64,000 nt of DNA from GWF2-33-9 sp964500435 (GCA_964500435.1 CAZCNL010000004.1:62001-126000), one strand, 5' to 3'; shown: positions 18,543 through 28,389, counted from the first letter of the stretch. The notes: generated from the sequence alone by a model not told the origin. Translations and numbers: made by a program.

Positions 18543-19661
18543 TTAATTTTTATAATTTATTTCAATATTTAAAATTTTTTCTTCAATAATATTTATAATT
18601 CTTTTTGAGGCTTGCCCATCCCAAAGTGGTGGAATTTCTTTTCTTTTTGGTTTTTGTTGTCGGACTTCTTCAATTGCTTGAATAATATTTTCTGTTTCTG
18701 GATGAATTAAGAAATTTGTCCCAAGCTCTATTGTCACAGGACGCTCGGTTGTAGTTCTTAACGTTAAGCAGGGGACATCTAAAAAAGTTGTTTCTTCTTG
18801 TATTCCACCCGAATCTGTTAATACAAATTTAGCATTTTTCATTAATTTCAAAAAATCTAAATATGGAAGTGGCTCTGTTAAGATTAAATTCTTAATATTA
18901 TTTACTTTATCCAACAATCCAAATTCTTCGATTTTCTTTCTTGTACGTGGATGAACAGGAAATATAATTTTTATAAATTTATCAAGATATTCGAAAACTT
19001 CAATAAATTTTGTTAAATTTTCAAATTCATCAACATTGCTTGGACGATGTAGTGTAATTAAAGCAAATTCATTGTTCTCTATTCCAAGATTGTTTAATAT
19101 CTTTGAATTTTGAATTTTCGGCAAAGCAAATACCAAAGAATCAATCATCGTGTTGCCAACAAAAAAAATACAATTTGGTTCAGCTCCGCTTTTTTTGAGA
19201 TTGATTAACCCGCTTTCTTCGGTAACAAAGAAATAATCAGCAATGGAATCGGTGGCAATTCGATTTATTTCCTCGGGCATAGTTTTATCAAAACTTCGTA
19301 AACCTGCTTCAATATGTGCTAATTTAATTCCCATTTTAACTGTTGTAAGTCCGCAAGCGATCGTAGAATTTACATCACCAACAACAATTACCAAATCCGG
19401 TTTTTCAATTTTCAATATTTTTTCAAATTCTATCATTATTTTTGCTGTTTGCTCTGAATGAGAACCAGACCCAACCCCCAAAAAGTAGTTAGGTTCAGGT
19501 AGCTCTAAATCTCGGAAAAAAGCGTCTGACAAATTATAATCATAATGTTGCCCCGTATGAACAATAATATGTTTAAAATTTGAATTTAATGATGCTCTAT
19601 AAATTGGTGCTACTTTCATAAAATTTGGTCGTGCACCAACAACTGAAATCACTTTTTTCAT
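18543..19661 (-). CDS. wecB: UDP-N-acetylglucosamine 2-epimerase (non-hydrolysing)
   Basis: A 372-residue cytosolic enzyme interconverting UDP-GlcNAc and UDP-ManNAc. Typical blocks: SVVGARPNFMKVAPI at the N-terminus, HTGQHYDYNLSDAFF near residue 35, GDVNSTIACGLTTVKMGIKL near residue 94, HIEAGLRSFDKTMPEEINR near residue 116, and TDSGGIQEETTFLDVPCLTL near residue 282. The start overlaps the end of the UDP-sugar dehydrogenase gene by 4 bases, a translational-coupling arrangement. Together the two genes point to UDP-ManNAcA or a related uronic acid as a building block. Confidence 0.96.
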   Translation of the reverse strand: MKKVISVVGARPNFMKVAPIYRASLNSNFKHIIVHTGQHYDYNLSDAFFRDLELPEPNYFLGVGSGSHSEQTAKIMIEFEKILKIEKPDLVIVVGDVNSTIACGLTTVKMGIKLAHIEAGLRSFDKTMPEEINRIATDSIADYFFVTEESGLINLKKSGAEPNCIFFVGNTMIDSLVFALPKIQNSKILNNLGIENNEFALITLHRPSNVDEFENLTKFIEVFEYLDKFIKIIFPVHPRTRKKIEEFGLLDKVNNIKNLILTEPLPYLDFLKLMKNAKFVLTDSGGIQEETTFLDVPCLTLRTTTERPVTIELGTNFLIHPETENIIQAIEEVRQQKPKRKEIPPLWDGQASKRIINIIEEKILNIEINYKN

Positions 19662-20989
19662 TTACCTTCCCCGAGAAGAATAATATTTTCTCTTGATTTA
19701 ATGTTTTTACAAGCATTTCGAGTATCAACAACAACTTTACTATTTGCTGCAATCATTTCATAATCGAAAACGCTATGGTCGGTTGTAATAACACATACAT
19801 CGTAATTAGCTAAAACTTTCGGATTAATTTCTTTTAAACTATTCAATTCCTTTCCATTCAATTTTATGGATGGAATATATGGGTCATAATAATCTATTTG
19901 TAATATATTATCTTTTTCAAGCAATTCAGCAACTTTTAGTGCAGGTGAGTGACGCAAATCATCAACATCTTTTTTGAATGCCATTCCTAAAATTAAAATC
20001 TTAGCATTTTTGAGGGAGACTTCTTGTTTTGCTATTTCTTTAATCACCATAGATTCAACATAAAATGGCATATCTTCATTAATTTCAGCTGCAAGTTGAA
20101 TAAAATTAGTTACAAAATCTTTTTCACGTGCTTTCCATGCAAGATAGTAGGGGTCGATTAAGATGCAGTGCCCACCAATTCCGGGACCGGGGTAAAATGG
20201 CATAAATCCGAATGGTTTTGTGGCAGCAGCATCAACTACTTCCCATACATTGATACCAAGTCTATCACATAGCTGCGCCATTTCATTGACTAATGCTATA
20301 TTTACGCTGCGAAATATGTTTTCAAGTAATTTTTCCATTTCGGCAACAGATGGTGTACTAACTTGTTTGATTATCGAAACAACCAGATTGTGCAAAGCTG
20401 CGGCTAATTCTGTTGATTCTTGATTTATTCCTCCAACTACAACCGGTGTATTGTGTGTTTTCCAATTTTTATTTCCTGGGTCAATTCTTTCTGGTGAAAA
20501 TGCTAAAAAGAAGTCTTCACCTGCTTTCAAACCTGATTCTTCCAATATTGGCTTCAAAATTTCTTCAGTTGTTCCTGGAAAAGTTGTACTCTTTAAAATA
20601 ATTATTTGTTCTTTTCTTAAATATTTTGAAATTTCTTTTGCAGCGTTGACTATAAATGAAATGTCAGGGTCTTTATTTGGTGTAAATGGTGTTGGGACAC
20701 AAATAAAAATACCATCACATTTATTAATTAAACTAAAATCTGTCGTCGCAATTAACTTTTTATCATAAACAACTTGTTCTAACAAATCATCTTCAATATC
20801 TTGAATATAATTTATACCATTTTCCAATGATTTAACCTTCTGCTCATCAATATCAAATCCATAAGTAATAATTCCTTTCTTGGCAAATTCAACTGCTAAT
20901 GGTAACCCAACATAACCAAGACCAACTATACCTACTTTAATATCGAGGCTTGTAATTTTTTTCTTAAGTTCAATTAATGATTCTTTCAT
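19658..20989 (-). CDS. UDP-N-acetylhexosamine 6-dehydrogenase (WecC/WbpA type)
   Basis: A 443-residue NAD-dependent four-electron dehydrogenase of the UDP-glucose/UDP-HexNAc family. N-terminal Rossmann fold VGIVGLGYVGLPLAVEFAKKG (about 18-40), CVPTPFTPNKDPD (about 97), STTFPGTTEEIL (about 134), and the catalytic cysteine C275 in PGPGIGGHCILIDPYYLAWK. The PFGFMPFYPGPGIGGHC context resembles WbpA (UDP-GlcNAc dehydrogenase), while pairing with wecB suggests WecC (UDP-ManNAc dehydrogenase); sequence alone does not decide. It lies 21 bases after rfbB. Confidence 0.93.
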   Translation of the reverse strand: MKESLIELKKKITSLDIKVGIVGLGYVGLPLAVEFAKKGIITYGFDIDEQKVKSLENGINYIQDIEDDLLEQVVYDKKLIATTDFSLINKCDGIFICVPTPFTPNKDPDISFIVNAAKEISKYLRKEQIIILKSTTFPGTTEEILKPILEESGLKAGEDFFLAFSPERIDPGNKNWKTHNTPVVVGGINQESTELAAALHNLVVSIIKQVSTPSVAEMEKLLENIFRSVNIALVNEMAQLCDRLGINVWEVVDAAATKPFGFMPFYPGPGIGGHCILIDPYYLAWKAREKDFVTNFIQLAAEINEDMPFYVESMVIKEIAKQEVSLKNAKILILGMAFKKDVDDLRHSPALKVAELLEKDNILQIDYYDPYIPSIKLNGKELNSLKEINPKVLANYDVCVITTDHSVFDYEMIAANSKVVVDTRNACKNIKSRENIILLGEGK

Positions 20990-21010
20990 TTTATTTTTAC
21001 GCTAAATAAT

Positions 21011-22024
21011 TTACTTAATTAAATATTGTTTGTTATAGTAATCGATATAATTTTGTTTCTTTTGTATATCTTCGAGCCATTTTAAATGTGTTCTATACCA
21101 TACTATTGTTTTTCTAATACCTGTATCAAAATCTGTGTTTGGTTTCCATTGTAGTTTTTCCGTCAACTTTTTCGAACTAATTGAATATCTTCTATCGTGC
21201 CCAGGTCTATCTTTAACAAAACTTATTAAATCCTCGCTTTTATCTATAAAATGTAAAATTTGCCTAATTATATCTAAGTTTGTTTTTTCATTATTAGCTG
21301 AGATATTATAAATTTCGCCTTCATTACCATTTTCTAATACAGTCAATATTGCCTGACAATTATCATCAACATATATCCAATCTCGAACATTCAAACCATC
21401 ACCATAAACTGGTATTTTTTCATTATTTAAAGCTTTTGTAATAACTAATGGAATTAATTTTTCGGGATATTGATAAGGTCCGTAGTTATTGGATGAACGA
21501 GTTATAATAGTTGGAGTCCCAAAAGTTTTATTGAATGCTCTGACAAATAAATCAGCACTTGCCTTTGAGGCTGAGTACGGTGAATTTGGTGCTAAATTAC
21601 TATTTTCATCAAATGTTTCATCAACATTTGCACTGCCATATACTTCATCTGTTGATACTTGTAAAAATCTTTGAATTTTATATTTATTAGCAACTTGTAA
21701 TAATACAACTGTTCCATTTACATTTGTTTCTAAAAAAGGGGCGGCACTCAAAATTGACCTATCAACATGACTTTCGGCAGCAAAATTAACTATTGTGTCA
21801 ATTTCATATTTATTAATTATTTCTTCAACATGCTTGCTATCGCAAATATCACCTAATTCGAAATTATAATTTGGAAAATCATACAGTCCTTTTAAATTTT
21901 CTATGTTTCCTGCATATGTTAATTTATCATAATTAATGATGTTATATTTTCTTGAATTGAGCACTAATTTAATAAAGTTGCTACCAATAAATCCTGCGCC
22001 ACCTGTAACTAAAATGTTATTCAT
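21011..22024 (-). CDS. rfbB: dTDP-glucose 4,6-dehydratase
   Basis: A 337-residue short-chain dehydrogenase/reductase. NAD-binding GGAGFIGSNF at residues 8-17, YDKLTYAGNIENL near residue 34, FAAESHVDRSI near residue 81, STDEVYGS near residue 124, catalytic Tyr-Lys pair in SPYSASKASADL near residue 150, and NYGPYQYPEKLIPL near residue 182. It makes dTDP-4-keto-6-deoxyglucose, precursor of rhamnose and other deoxysugars. The rest of the rhamnose pathway (rfbA, C, D) is not in the window. The start overlaps the GH3 gene by 8 bases. Confidence 0.95.
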   Translation of the reverse strand: MNNILVTGGAGFIGSNFIKLVLNSRKYNIINYDKLTYAGNIENLKGLYDFPNYNFELGDICDSKHVEEIINKYEIDTIVNFAAESHVDRSILSAAPFLETNVNGTVVLLQVANKYKIQRFLQVSTDEVYGSANVDETFDENSNLAPNSPYSASKASADLFVRAFNKTFGTPTIITRSSNNYGPYQYPEKLIPLVITKALNNEKIPVYGDGLNVRDWIYVDDNCQAILTVLENGNEGEIYNISANNEKTNLDIIRQILHFIDKSEDLISFVKDRPGHDRRYSISSKKLTEKLQWKPNTDFDTGIRKTIVWYRTHLKWLEDIQKKQNYIDYYNKQYLIK

Positions 22025-23570
22025 TCGATATCCAATCTATATTTCGATTTGACAATTTTACTATAACAGATGCTAATGACGAATAAGAATCTGAATACGT
22101 TAAAATTTTAGAATTTGTATTTAATTGATTTTCGTAATAAGGTGAACCAAATAAGATTGATATGGATTTTTTTCCTTCGGAGAGCTCGTCAATTATCCAA
22201 CTAAATGCAGGTGGGAACTTGATTGATTGTGCTTCTGTATAATTTTTTAAAAATATTGGGAAAATTACGAGTTCGGATTCAGATATTTGTTCTTTGAATT
22301 CTTCTAAATTTTCAGGATTAATTTTGTCATTTAAATATGCAAAATCGCAATCCATTTCTAAGGCATCGCTGAACATTTTCATAAATCTTGTAGCATTGTC
22401 GAAATCTTCATTACGGCTCATCAAAGCAAATACGCTGGTATGATTAAAATTATTAATAGGTATTATTTTTTCCGGGTCAATTATTTTCAAGGCGGCTGAT
22501 GCAAATTTTAAAGCTTTATAAGGATGTTCCACAAATAAATTTTGAGATAATTCAAGATTTAAATTCTGTGTAGACAAACCTGCCCATCGTTTTTTATCAA
22601 TGATTTTTTGGACTGAATTAATCAAGTTGGTTCTAATCTTTTCATCTAATTTCGCTAACGAAATAATTTCACTGATTAATTCTTCATTATTTTGAGGCAT
22701 CAATAAAACATCTACTCCCGCTTCTATTGTCAATTTTGCAATTTCTTTACTTGTAAAATTATCTCGAATTGCTTTCATTTCTAATGCATCAGTTACAACT
22801 AATCCATTAAATTTCAGTTCATCAATTAGTAAATCTTTGATTATTTTTTTTGAAAGTGATGCTGGTAATTTATTTTCATCCAATGCTGGAGCAATAAGAT
22901 GACCAATCATTATTGATTGAACCTCAGCTGCAATTGCAGCCATAAAAGGAAGCAACTCGTTTTGGTGGAACTCTTCTTTGGAAATGTTTAATATTGGGAG
23001 TGCAAGATGCGAATTGACTTCAGTATTACCATGCCCTGGAAAATGCTTCGCACAAGCAAGAACTCTTTCTTCTTGACATCCATTTATATAAGACATTGTA
23101 TGCGCTGAAACTAATTTAGGATTATCACCAAATGAACGAATATTTATTACCGGATTATTTGGGTTGGAATTTATATCAGCAACTGGGGCTAAATTCCAAT
23201 TTACTCCAACCGCTTTAGCTTCGATTGCAATCAATTTTGCGGTTGTTTTTGTTATTTCAGTTGATTTTGTATTGCCTAATGCCATAGAATGTGGAAATTC
23301 TGTGCCTTCAGAAAGTCTCATTGGTAAACCATTTTCAAAATCTCCAGCAAAAAGCAAAGGAATTTCTGCGTAAAGTTGCAGTTCACTTGTTACTTTGATA
23401 TTTTCCTCAATATTGCCCCCAAAAACGCAAAATCCACCAATTCCCTCTTTTACTAAAGAAATAATCTTTGATTTGTACTCTTCATTGATTAAATAATCAA
23501 AAATATTCAGTCGAGGAAATACAACTTGATGGGCTAATTGTTCAATATTCCAATCTTCTATTTTTTTCAT
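22017..23570 (-). CDS. Glycoside hydrolase family 3, beta-N-acetylhexosaminidase (NagZ-like)
   Basis: A 517-residue protein whose N-terminal 340 residues are a GH3 TIM barrel. AKHFPGHGNTEVNSHLALP (about 170-190) is the flexible-loop motif of NagZ-type enzymes carrying the catalytic His; the usual DSH reads NSH here. The nucleophile Asp is in VVTDALEMKAI near residue 258. The C-terminal part (about 360-517) resembles a GH3 C domain. No signal peptide is seen, so it should be cytoplasmic and could recycle peptidoglycan GlcNAc-anhydroMurNAc. It is embedded in a run of overlapping genes with the thioesterase upstream and rfbB downstream. Confidence 0.9.
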   Translation of the reverse strand: MKKIEDWNIEQLAHQVVFPRLNIFDYLINEEYKSKIISLVKEGIGGFCVFGGNIEENIKVTSELQLYAEIPLLFAGDFENGLPMRLSEGTEFPHSMALGNTKSTEITKTTAKLIAIEAKAVGVNWNLAPVADINSNPNNPVINIRSFGDNPKLVSAHTMSYINGCQEERVLACAKHFPGHGNTEVNSHLALPILNISKEEFHQNELLPFMAAIAAEVQSIMIGHLIAPALDENKLPASLSKKIIKDLLIDELKFNGLVVTDALEMKAIRDNFTSKEIAKLTIEAGVDVLLMPQNNEELISEIISLAKLDEKIRTNLINSVQKIIDKKRWAGLSTQNLNLELSQNLFVEHPYKALKFASAALKIIDPEKIIPINNFNHTSVFALMSRNEDFDNATRFMKMFSDALEMDCDFAYLNDKINPENLEEFKEQISESELVIFPIFLKNYTEAQSIKFPPAFSWIIDELSEGKKSISILFGSPYYENQLNTNSKILTYSDSYSSLASVIVKLSNRNIDWISNE

Positions 23571-24055
23571 TTAATTTTCGAAATAATTTTGACATTTCCT
23601 TTTTCATAAGAAGAAAATAGATATTTTATTTCTTCTGGAATTGGCTTTGATTGTTTAGTTTTCGGATCAATATAAACATAAATCGTAGAGGATTTTGCAA
23701 GTAATTGTGATTCACCTTTTATTGCTAAATTTTCGAATGTTAGAGAAGAATTGCTAATCGAGCTTACTCTTGTGTAAATTGTTAAATCATCACCAAATTC
23801 AGCAAAATTATAATAATCAATTGTGTGATGCACTGTCATCACAGGGAATTTTGTAATTATATCTTGTAAAGTAATTACAAGTCCTAAATTTTTCAAATAT
23901 TCAAGTCGAGAATTTTCGAAAATATTCAAATACTGAATATTATATAAAACTCCGAGTGCATCAATTTGGCAGAAATTGATTGTTACTTTATTTTTAAAAT
24001 TAAATTCTTGTATAACTTTATTTAAATCTATTGTTTCTTTTGTTGTTTTGCTCAT
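23567..24055 (-). CDS. Acyl-CoA thioesterase, 4HBT hotdog family
   Basis: A 162-residue hotdog-fold protein. The segment VTINFCQIDALGVLYNIQYL then FENSRLEYLKNLG (about residues 24-56) is the 4-hydroxybenzoyl-CoA thioesterase signature, with Asp and a following small residue at the active site. VHHTIDYYNFAEFGDDLTIYT gives the central strands. Such enzymes (YbgC-like, FadM-like) hydrolyse acyl-CoA; substrate cannot be predicted. Its start and stop overlap ltaE and the GH3 gene by 4 bases each. Confidence 0.87.
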   Translation of the reverse strand: MSKTTKETIDLNKVIQEFNFKNKVTINFCQIDALGVLYNIQYLNIFENSRLEYLKNLGLVITLQDIITKFPVMTVHHTIDYYNFAEFGDDLTIYTRVSSISNSSLTFENLAIKGESQLLAKSSTIYVYIDPKTKQSKPIPEEIKYLFSSYEKGNVKIISKIK

Positions 24056-25086
24056 TTTTTCAATCCATTTAATGTTTGAATAATAATTTCAGATGATTTT
24101 AAAGCATCTTCCATGCTTATATTAATGTGAAATACGGCTCTAATCCTTTGACCACCAATGCCGGACAGTAACACACCGTTTCGCTTTAAATTCTCCACAA
24201 ATTCATTAACATTGATGCCATCCGCTATATCAAACATCACTATATTTGTATGAACCTTACTTATATCAATTTTGATAAGATCTGAATTTTGTAATGATTT
24301 TGAAAATTCAATTGCTTTATTATGGTCTTCGATTAATTTTGGTAAATTATACATTAATGCATACTTTGCAGCAGCGGCAATAATTCCTACTTGTCTCATT
24401 CCACCACCGAACGTTTTCCGTAACTTTAATCCTTTTTTGATATTATCTTTCGTGGAAATTAACATTGAACCGATGGGAGCACCTAAGCCTTTTGAAAAGC
24501 ATACACTTATCGTGTCAAAATACTTTCCATACTCTTCTAATGGAATTTTAGTAATTGAATGAGCGTTCCAAATCCTTGCACCATCGAGATGCATTTTTAT
24601 ACCATATTTCTTAGCTAATTCACTCACCCTCTTTATATACTCGAGCGAAAGTATCGTCCCACCGTGTCGATTATGAGTATTTTCAAGTGCGATTAAAGCA
24701 GTTCGTGGAAAGTAATATACATCGGGTCTTATTGCTTGCTCTATTAATTCAATCGGGATTTCCCCCATCTCTGATTTAATTGGAAAAATCTGTATATTCG
24801 ATAGGCGGGAAGGAGCACCATTTTCATAATAAAATATGTGGGCATCACCATCTGCAATTACTTCTTCACCAGGTTGTGTATTGAGTGCAAGACAAATCTG
24901 ATTGCTCATCGTACCACTTGGTACAAAAAGTGCCGCTTTTTTACCAAACAATTGTGCTACTTCTTCTTGTAATTCATTAACAGTCAAATCTTCGCCATAA
25001 ACATCATCGCCAACATTTGCTTGTATCATATATTCAAGCATTTCTTTGCTTGGAACAGTTACTGTATCACTACGTAAATCTATCAT
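24052..25086 (-). CDS. ltaE: Low-specificity threonine aldolase
   Basis: A 344-residue PLP enzyme of fold type I that cleaves threonine/allo-threonine to glycine and acetaldehyde. Blocks: MIDLRSDTVTVPSKEM at the N-terminus, GDDVYGEDLTVNELQ (26-40), ALFVPSGTMSNQ (52-63), LENTHNRHGGT (134-144), HLDGARIWNA (166-175) and the PLP lysine K199 in SVCFSKGLGAPIGSML. Length is normal. It heads a group of genes linked by 4-base overlaps, following the polyprenol-kinase-like gene by 54 bases. Confidence 0.96.
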   Translation of the reverse strand: MIDLRSDTVTVPSKEMLEYMIQANVGDDVYGEDLTVNELQEEVAQLFGKKAALFVPSGTMSNQICLALNTQPGEEVIADGDAHIFYYENGAPSRLSNIQIFPIKSEMGEIPIELIEQAIRPDVYYFPRTALIALENTHNRHGGTILSLEYIKRVSELAKKYGIKMHLDGARIWNAHSITKIPLEEYGKYFDTISVCFSKGLGAPIGSMLISTKDNIKKGLKLRKTFGGGMRQVGIIAAAAKYALMYNLPKLIEDHNKAIEFSKSLQNSDLIKIDISKVHTNIVMFDIADGINVNEFVENLKRNGVLLSGIGGQRIRAVFHINISMEDALKSSEIIIQTLNGLKK

Positions 25087-25140
25087 TTAATCACTTAAGT
25101 TTTGGAATTTTCATTTTAATTAAAAAGTCAAAAATTTATA

Positions 25141-25977
25141 TCATAAAATGTGGATGAAACTTTGTCCAAAATAATTTGCCAGATATTCACCTAACCACAT
25201 TACAATGGAAAAAGATATTGGTGAAAGCAAATTATCATCAATTTTGATTTTTTTGGATAATGCTTCAAAAAACGCACTAACTAAAGCAGAGAATAAGCCA
25301 ACGAACAAAAAAACAGTACCGGCATTATAAACTTGATAATAAATAAAAACGATTATTGATGCTGAAATAAAAAATGCTAAGCTACCTTCAATTGTTTTTC
25401 CTTTAAAAAATGGATGCTTCCCAAATTTTCGTCCAATCAATGCCGATGATATATCGGAAATAATCAAAATAGTAAATGCAACTACGGCAATTATTTTGGG
25501 AAAAATAAAAATTGTAATGCAAGCTGAAATTGTTAGCCAAGAAGCCCCATTTAATCTAAACTTTTTCTTTTTCTTCTCATGTTTTCTTAAAATATCCCCA
25601 AAATATTTATCCATAAAAGCTTTTACAGCAGGCACTTTTTTTGAACCAACATCAATTCCAACAGTTAATATTGTAACAATAAACATTAAAGTTAATGCTA
25701 AGTTCTTTTCAATAAAAATGTATATTAAAGGAATGTTTAGAGAAACTAAATGTATTAATTTTCTTTTGATTTCTGCAGTAAAGCTGATATTTTTATCCTT
25801 TTTCTTCTTGCTGGATTCCTTATTATTTTTTAAAGATTTATCATCAGAAAATGTTTTTTCTTCCAAATGATTATCAGATAAAGAGTTAGATAAAGTACTG
25901 TTTACTTTTTCAATTAAATTACTTTTTTCGATATTATTTCGTTCATTATTTGGCGGCATCGTATCGTTTGAATGCAT
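25141..25977 (-). CDS. Diacylglycerol/polyprenol (dolichol) kinase-like membrane protein
   Basis: A 278-residue integral membrane protein. Residues 1-65 are a hydrophilic, Lys/Ser/Asn-rich tail; from AEIKRKLIHLVSLNIPLIYI on there are about seven membrane segments. The block SDISSALIGRKFGKHPFFKG followed by KTIEGSLAFF (about residues 180-205) is the CTP-binding signature shared by dolichol kinase (SEC59), phytol kinase (VTE5) and CdsA-like enzymes. It would phosphorylate a lipid alcohol or make a CDP-lipid. It lies at the head of the envelope gene run, divergent from glgA across a 147-base gap. Confidence 0.85.
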   Translation of the reverse strand: MHSNDTMPPNNERNNIEKSNLIEKVNSTLSNSLSDNHLEEKTFSDDKSLKNNKESSKKKKDKNISFTAEIKRKLIHLVSLNIPLIYIFIEKNLALTLMFIVTILTVGIDVGSKKVPAVKAFMDKYFGDILRKHEKKKKKFRLNGASWLTISACITIFIFPKIIAVVAFTILIISDISSALIGRKFGKHPFFKGKTIEGSLAFFISASIIVFIYYQVYNAGTVFLFVGLFSALVSAFFEALSKKIKIDDNLLSPISFSIVMWLGEYLANYFGQSFIHIL

Positions 25978-26124
25978 AAATTCTAAATTTTTAGCAATAT
26001 ATTGATTTTTTATTTGTTTCTTTTATCTATTTAAGAATTAATAATTAAGAAATTGCACAATTAAATATTGCAAATTATAAAATTATAATTAAATTTAAAT
26101 TTTTTAGAAGATGAAAAATCAAAA

Positions 26125-27591
26125 ATGAATATTTTAACAATCACTGCCGAATTAAATCCATTTGCTAAAGCAGGTGGTCTAGGTGATATGGCTGCGAATT
26201 TATCTAGAGAATGGAAAAAATTAGGGCACAATCCCATAATCGTATTACCAAAATATGGTTTTATTGATTCAGAAAAATACGGGTTTAAAAATACGCTTAA
26301 AACACTGATTGTAAAAATGGGTTATTGGAATGAATATGCTTTACTTTGGGAAGGTTATTTGCCAAATTCAGATGTAAAAGTTTATTTAGTCGAACATAAT
26401 GAATATTTTAATCGAAGTGGAATATATGGAGCACCAAACGAATATTCAGACAATGACCGTCGATTTATTTTTTTAAATAAAGCGGCTTTTGAAGTTTGCA
26501 AGGCGATTAATTTTTCACCGGATATTATCCACACGCACGATTTCCATACTGCTTTTGCTATGGCTTTTTTAAAAGAATTTTATAGAATTGATCCACTTTT
26601 TTCAAAAACTGCGGGAGTTTACACAATTCATAATTTGGCTTACCAAGGTAAATTTAATCCACAAGCAGCCTTATTATACGCAGGAATTAGTTGGGATAAA
26701 TTTTATCCATTTTCACCCTATGAATATTATGGAATGGTAAATGCAATGAAAGTGGGAATTATGTTTGCAGATAAAATCACAACTGTCAGTCAAAACTATG
26801 CTAAAGAAATTCGATGGGCATACTATGGCGAGGGACTTGAAGGTGTCATCAATCAACGTGCTGCTGATTTTATTGGTATTTTGAACGGAGTTGATTATAC
26901 TGAATGGCACCCCGAAGATGACCGAGAAATCTATCAAAAATATAGTAAAGATTCATTATATCTTAAAAGAGCTAACAAGATAGGTTTGTTAAAAGATTTC
27001 GGATTAAATGAGAGTGATGATTTAGATATGCCGCTAATTTCAATGGTAACAAGACTTACTGAGCAAAAAGGTATAGATTTAGTTGCTTTTAAAATGGAAG
27101 AATTGCTTAATAAACATAATTTCAGATTATTTATTCTTGCTTCTGGAGAATACCATTATGAGGAATATTTTCGATGGCTTGCTTCGAGATTTCCGAACCG
27201 TGTTTTAACTTATTTTGATTTTAACTATAATTTATCACATAAAGTTTATGCAGCATCGGATTATTTTTTAATGCCTTCTCGATTTGAACCATGTGGTCTG
27301 TCACAAATGTATGCTTTGAAATACGGAACTATACCAATTGTCCGAGAAACAGGCGGACTCAGCGATACAGTTAAAGAATACGATCCTAAAAATTCTGTTG
27401 GATGCGGTTTTACTTTTTGGCAATATAACGCAGATGATATGGCTTTTGCTATTAATCGAGCCCTTGAATTGTACAATCAACAACCCCATTGGGATAATAT
27501 CCGAAAAAATGCAATGTCACTCAATTTTTCTGCTGAACGAACTGCAAAGGACTATATTCAAGTCTTTAATTGGGCTAAAGAAAAAGTGTAA
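26125..27591 (+). CDS. glgA: Glycogen synthase (ADP-glucose type)
   Basis: A 488-residue GT5 enzyme adding glucose from ADP-glucose to alpha-1,4-glucan. The N-terminal ADP-glucose-binding KAGGL motif is at residues 15-19 (NPFAKAGGLGDMAANLS). IHTHDFHTAFA and GVYTIHNLAYQGKF follow, then GILNGVDYTEWHPEDD near residue 251. The C-terminal catalytic block is PSRFEPCGLSQMYALKYGTI then PIVRETGGLSDTV (about 380-415). The ATG at 26125 has no strong ribosome site. No glgB/glgC nearby. Confidence 0.96.
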   Translation: MNILTITAELNPFAKAGGLGDMAANLSREWKKLGHNPIIVLPKYGFIDSEKYGFKNTLKTLIVKMGYWNEYALLWEGYLPNSDVKVYLVEHNEYFNRSGIYGAPNEYSDNDRRFIFLNKAAFEVCKAINFSPDIIHTHDFHTAFAMAFLKEFYRIDPLFSKTAGVYTIHNLAYQGKFNPQAALLYAGISWDKFYPFSPYEYYGMVNAMKVGIMFADKITTVSQNYAKEIRWAYYGEGLEGVINQRAADFIGILNGVDYTEWHPEDDREIYQKYSKDSLYLKRANKIGLLKDFGLNESDDLDMPLISMVTRLTEQKGIDLVAFKMEELLNKHNFRLFILASGEYHYEEYFRWLASRFPNRVLTYFDFNYNLSHKVYAASDYFLMPSRFEPCGLSQMYALKYGTIPIVRETGGLSDTVKEYDPKNSVGCGFTFWQYNADDMAFAINRALELYNQQPHWDNIRKNAMSLNFSAERTAKDYIQVFNWAKEKV

Positions 27592-27593
27592 AT

Positions 27594-27625
27594 TTGAAAT
27601 TTTGTTTCTATTTTTACAATTTCAA
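27594..27625. terminator. Possible weak AT-rich hairpin between glgA and trmB
   Basis: TTGAAATT (27594-27601) and AATTTCAA (27618-27625) form an 8-bp inverted repeat with a 16-base loop, between the convergent glgA and trmB stops. It is AT-only apart from one pair and could be chance in DNA this AT-rich. Confidence 0.25.
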
Positions 27626-27628
27626 TAA

Positions 27629-28303
27629 TTATTTTTTAGGCTTACAAATTAATTTAAATGTAGGAATTCCTTTTTCAATGCAAAAGTTTTCTTTATTTGT
27701 TATCGGGAAATTCCATTCTTCAGGCTCTGCTTTATGAAATTCAAATTTATTGGAACTTTCTAATAATTTTAAGTGATATTCATTCACATAATCGCAATCA
27801 GTTGCTAAATACAAGTAACCATTGTGTTTAATAATCCTATGTAAATCATCTAAAAATTTAATTGAAAACAATCTTCTGTTTTGTTGTCGCTTTTTAGGCC
27901 AAGGGTCAGGGAATAAATAAAAAACTTTGTCAATTGAATTTTCTTTTAAAAAATCAAATCCATTTACACAAGTATACCATAAAGCATTTGCATTAGGTAT
28001 ATTTTCGCCTTGTATTACACTTTGAAGCCATTCTACAAGCAATTTTCTGACTTCGAAACCTAAAATATTATCTTCTGGAAATAAACTTGCATAGTCAAGT
28101 AAAAATTTCCCTTTGCCACACCCCACATCGAGCACATTTGCTTCACGACCATTTAAAAACAATTCGGTAAAATCAATTTTTTCAAAAAGAGGTGGATAAT
28201 AATTTGGTCTAACAGCTAATTCTTCTATTGGGAAATATAAATTTGCACCAACATGATGCCGAATTTTTCTTGGATAAGGATATTTAGAATAATCAATAAA
28301 CAT
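27629..28303 (-). CDS. trmB: tRNA (guanine-N7-)-methyltransferase
   Basis: A 224-residue SAM-dependent enzyme that makes m7G46 in tRNA variable loops. SAM motif I is NVLDVGCGKGKFLLDYA (about residue 55) and the family signature is FYLFPDPWPKKRQQNRRLFS (about 128-147), with C-terminal FNPW-like EPEEWNFPITNKE. The extra N-terminal stretch (RHHVGANLYFPIEEL) is seen in several Bacteroidota-type TrmB proteins. It converges on glgA. Confidence 0.95.
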   Translation of the reverse strand: MFIDYSKYPYPRKIRHHVGANLYFPIEELAVRPNYYPPLFEKIDFTELFLNGREANVLDVGCGKGKFLLDYASLFPEDNILGFEVRKLLVEWLQSVIQGENIPNANALWYTCVNGFDFLKENSIDKVFYLFPDPWPKKRQQNRRLFSIKFLDDLHRIIKHNGYLYLATDCDYVNEYHLKLLESSNKFEFHKAEPEEWNFPITNKENFCIEKGIPTFKLICKPKK

Positions 28304-28389
28304 AGGCTAAATTTATTATTTAATGATATTATGTTATAAATAAAAAATAATAATTGATTGTAATAAAGTTAGATTAATGGTTAACAACA

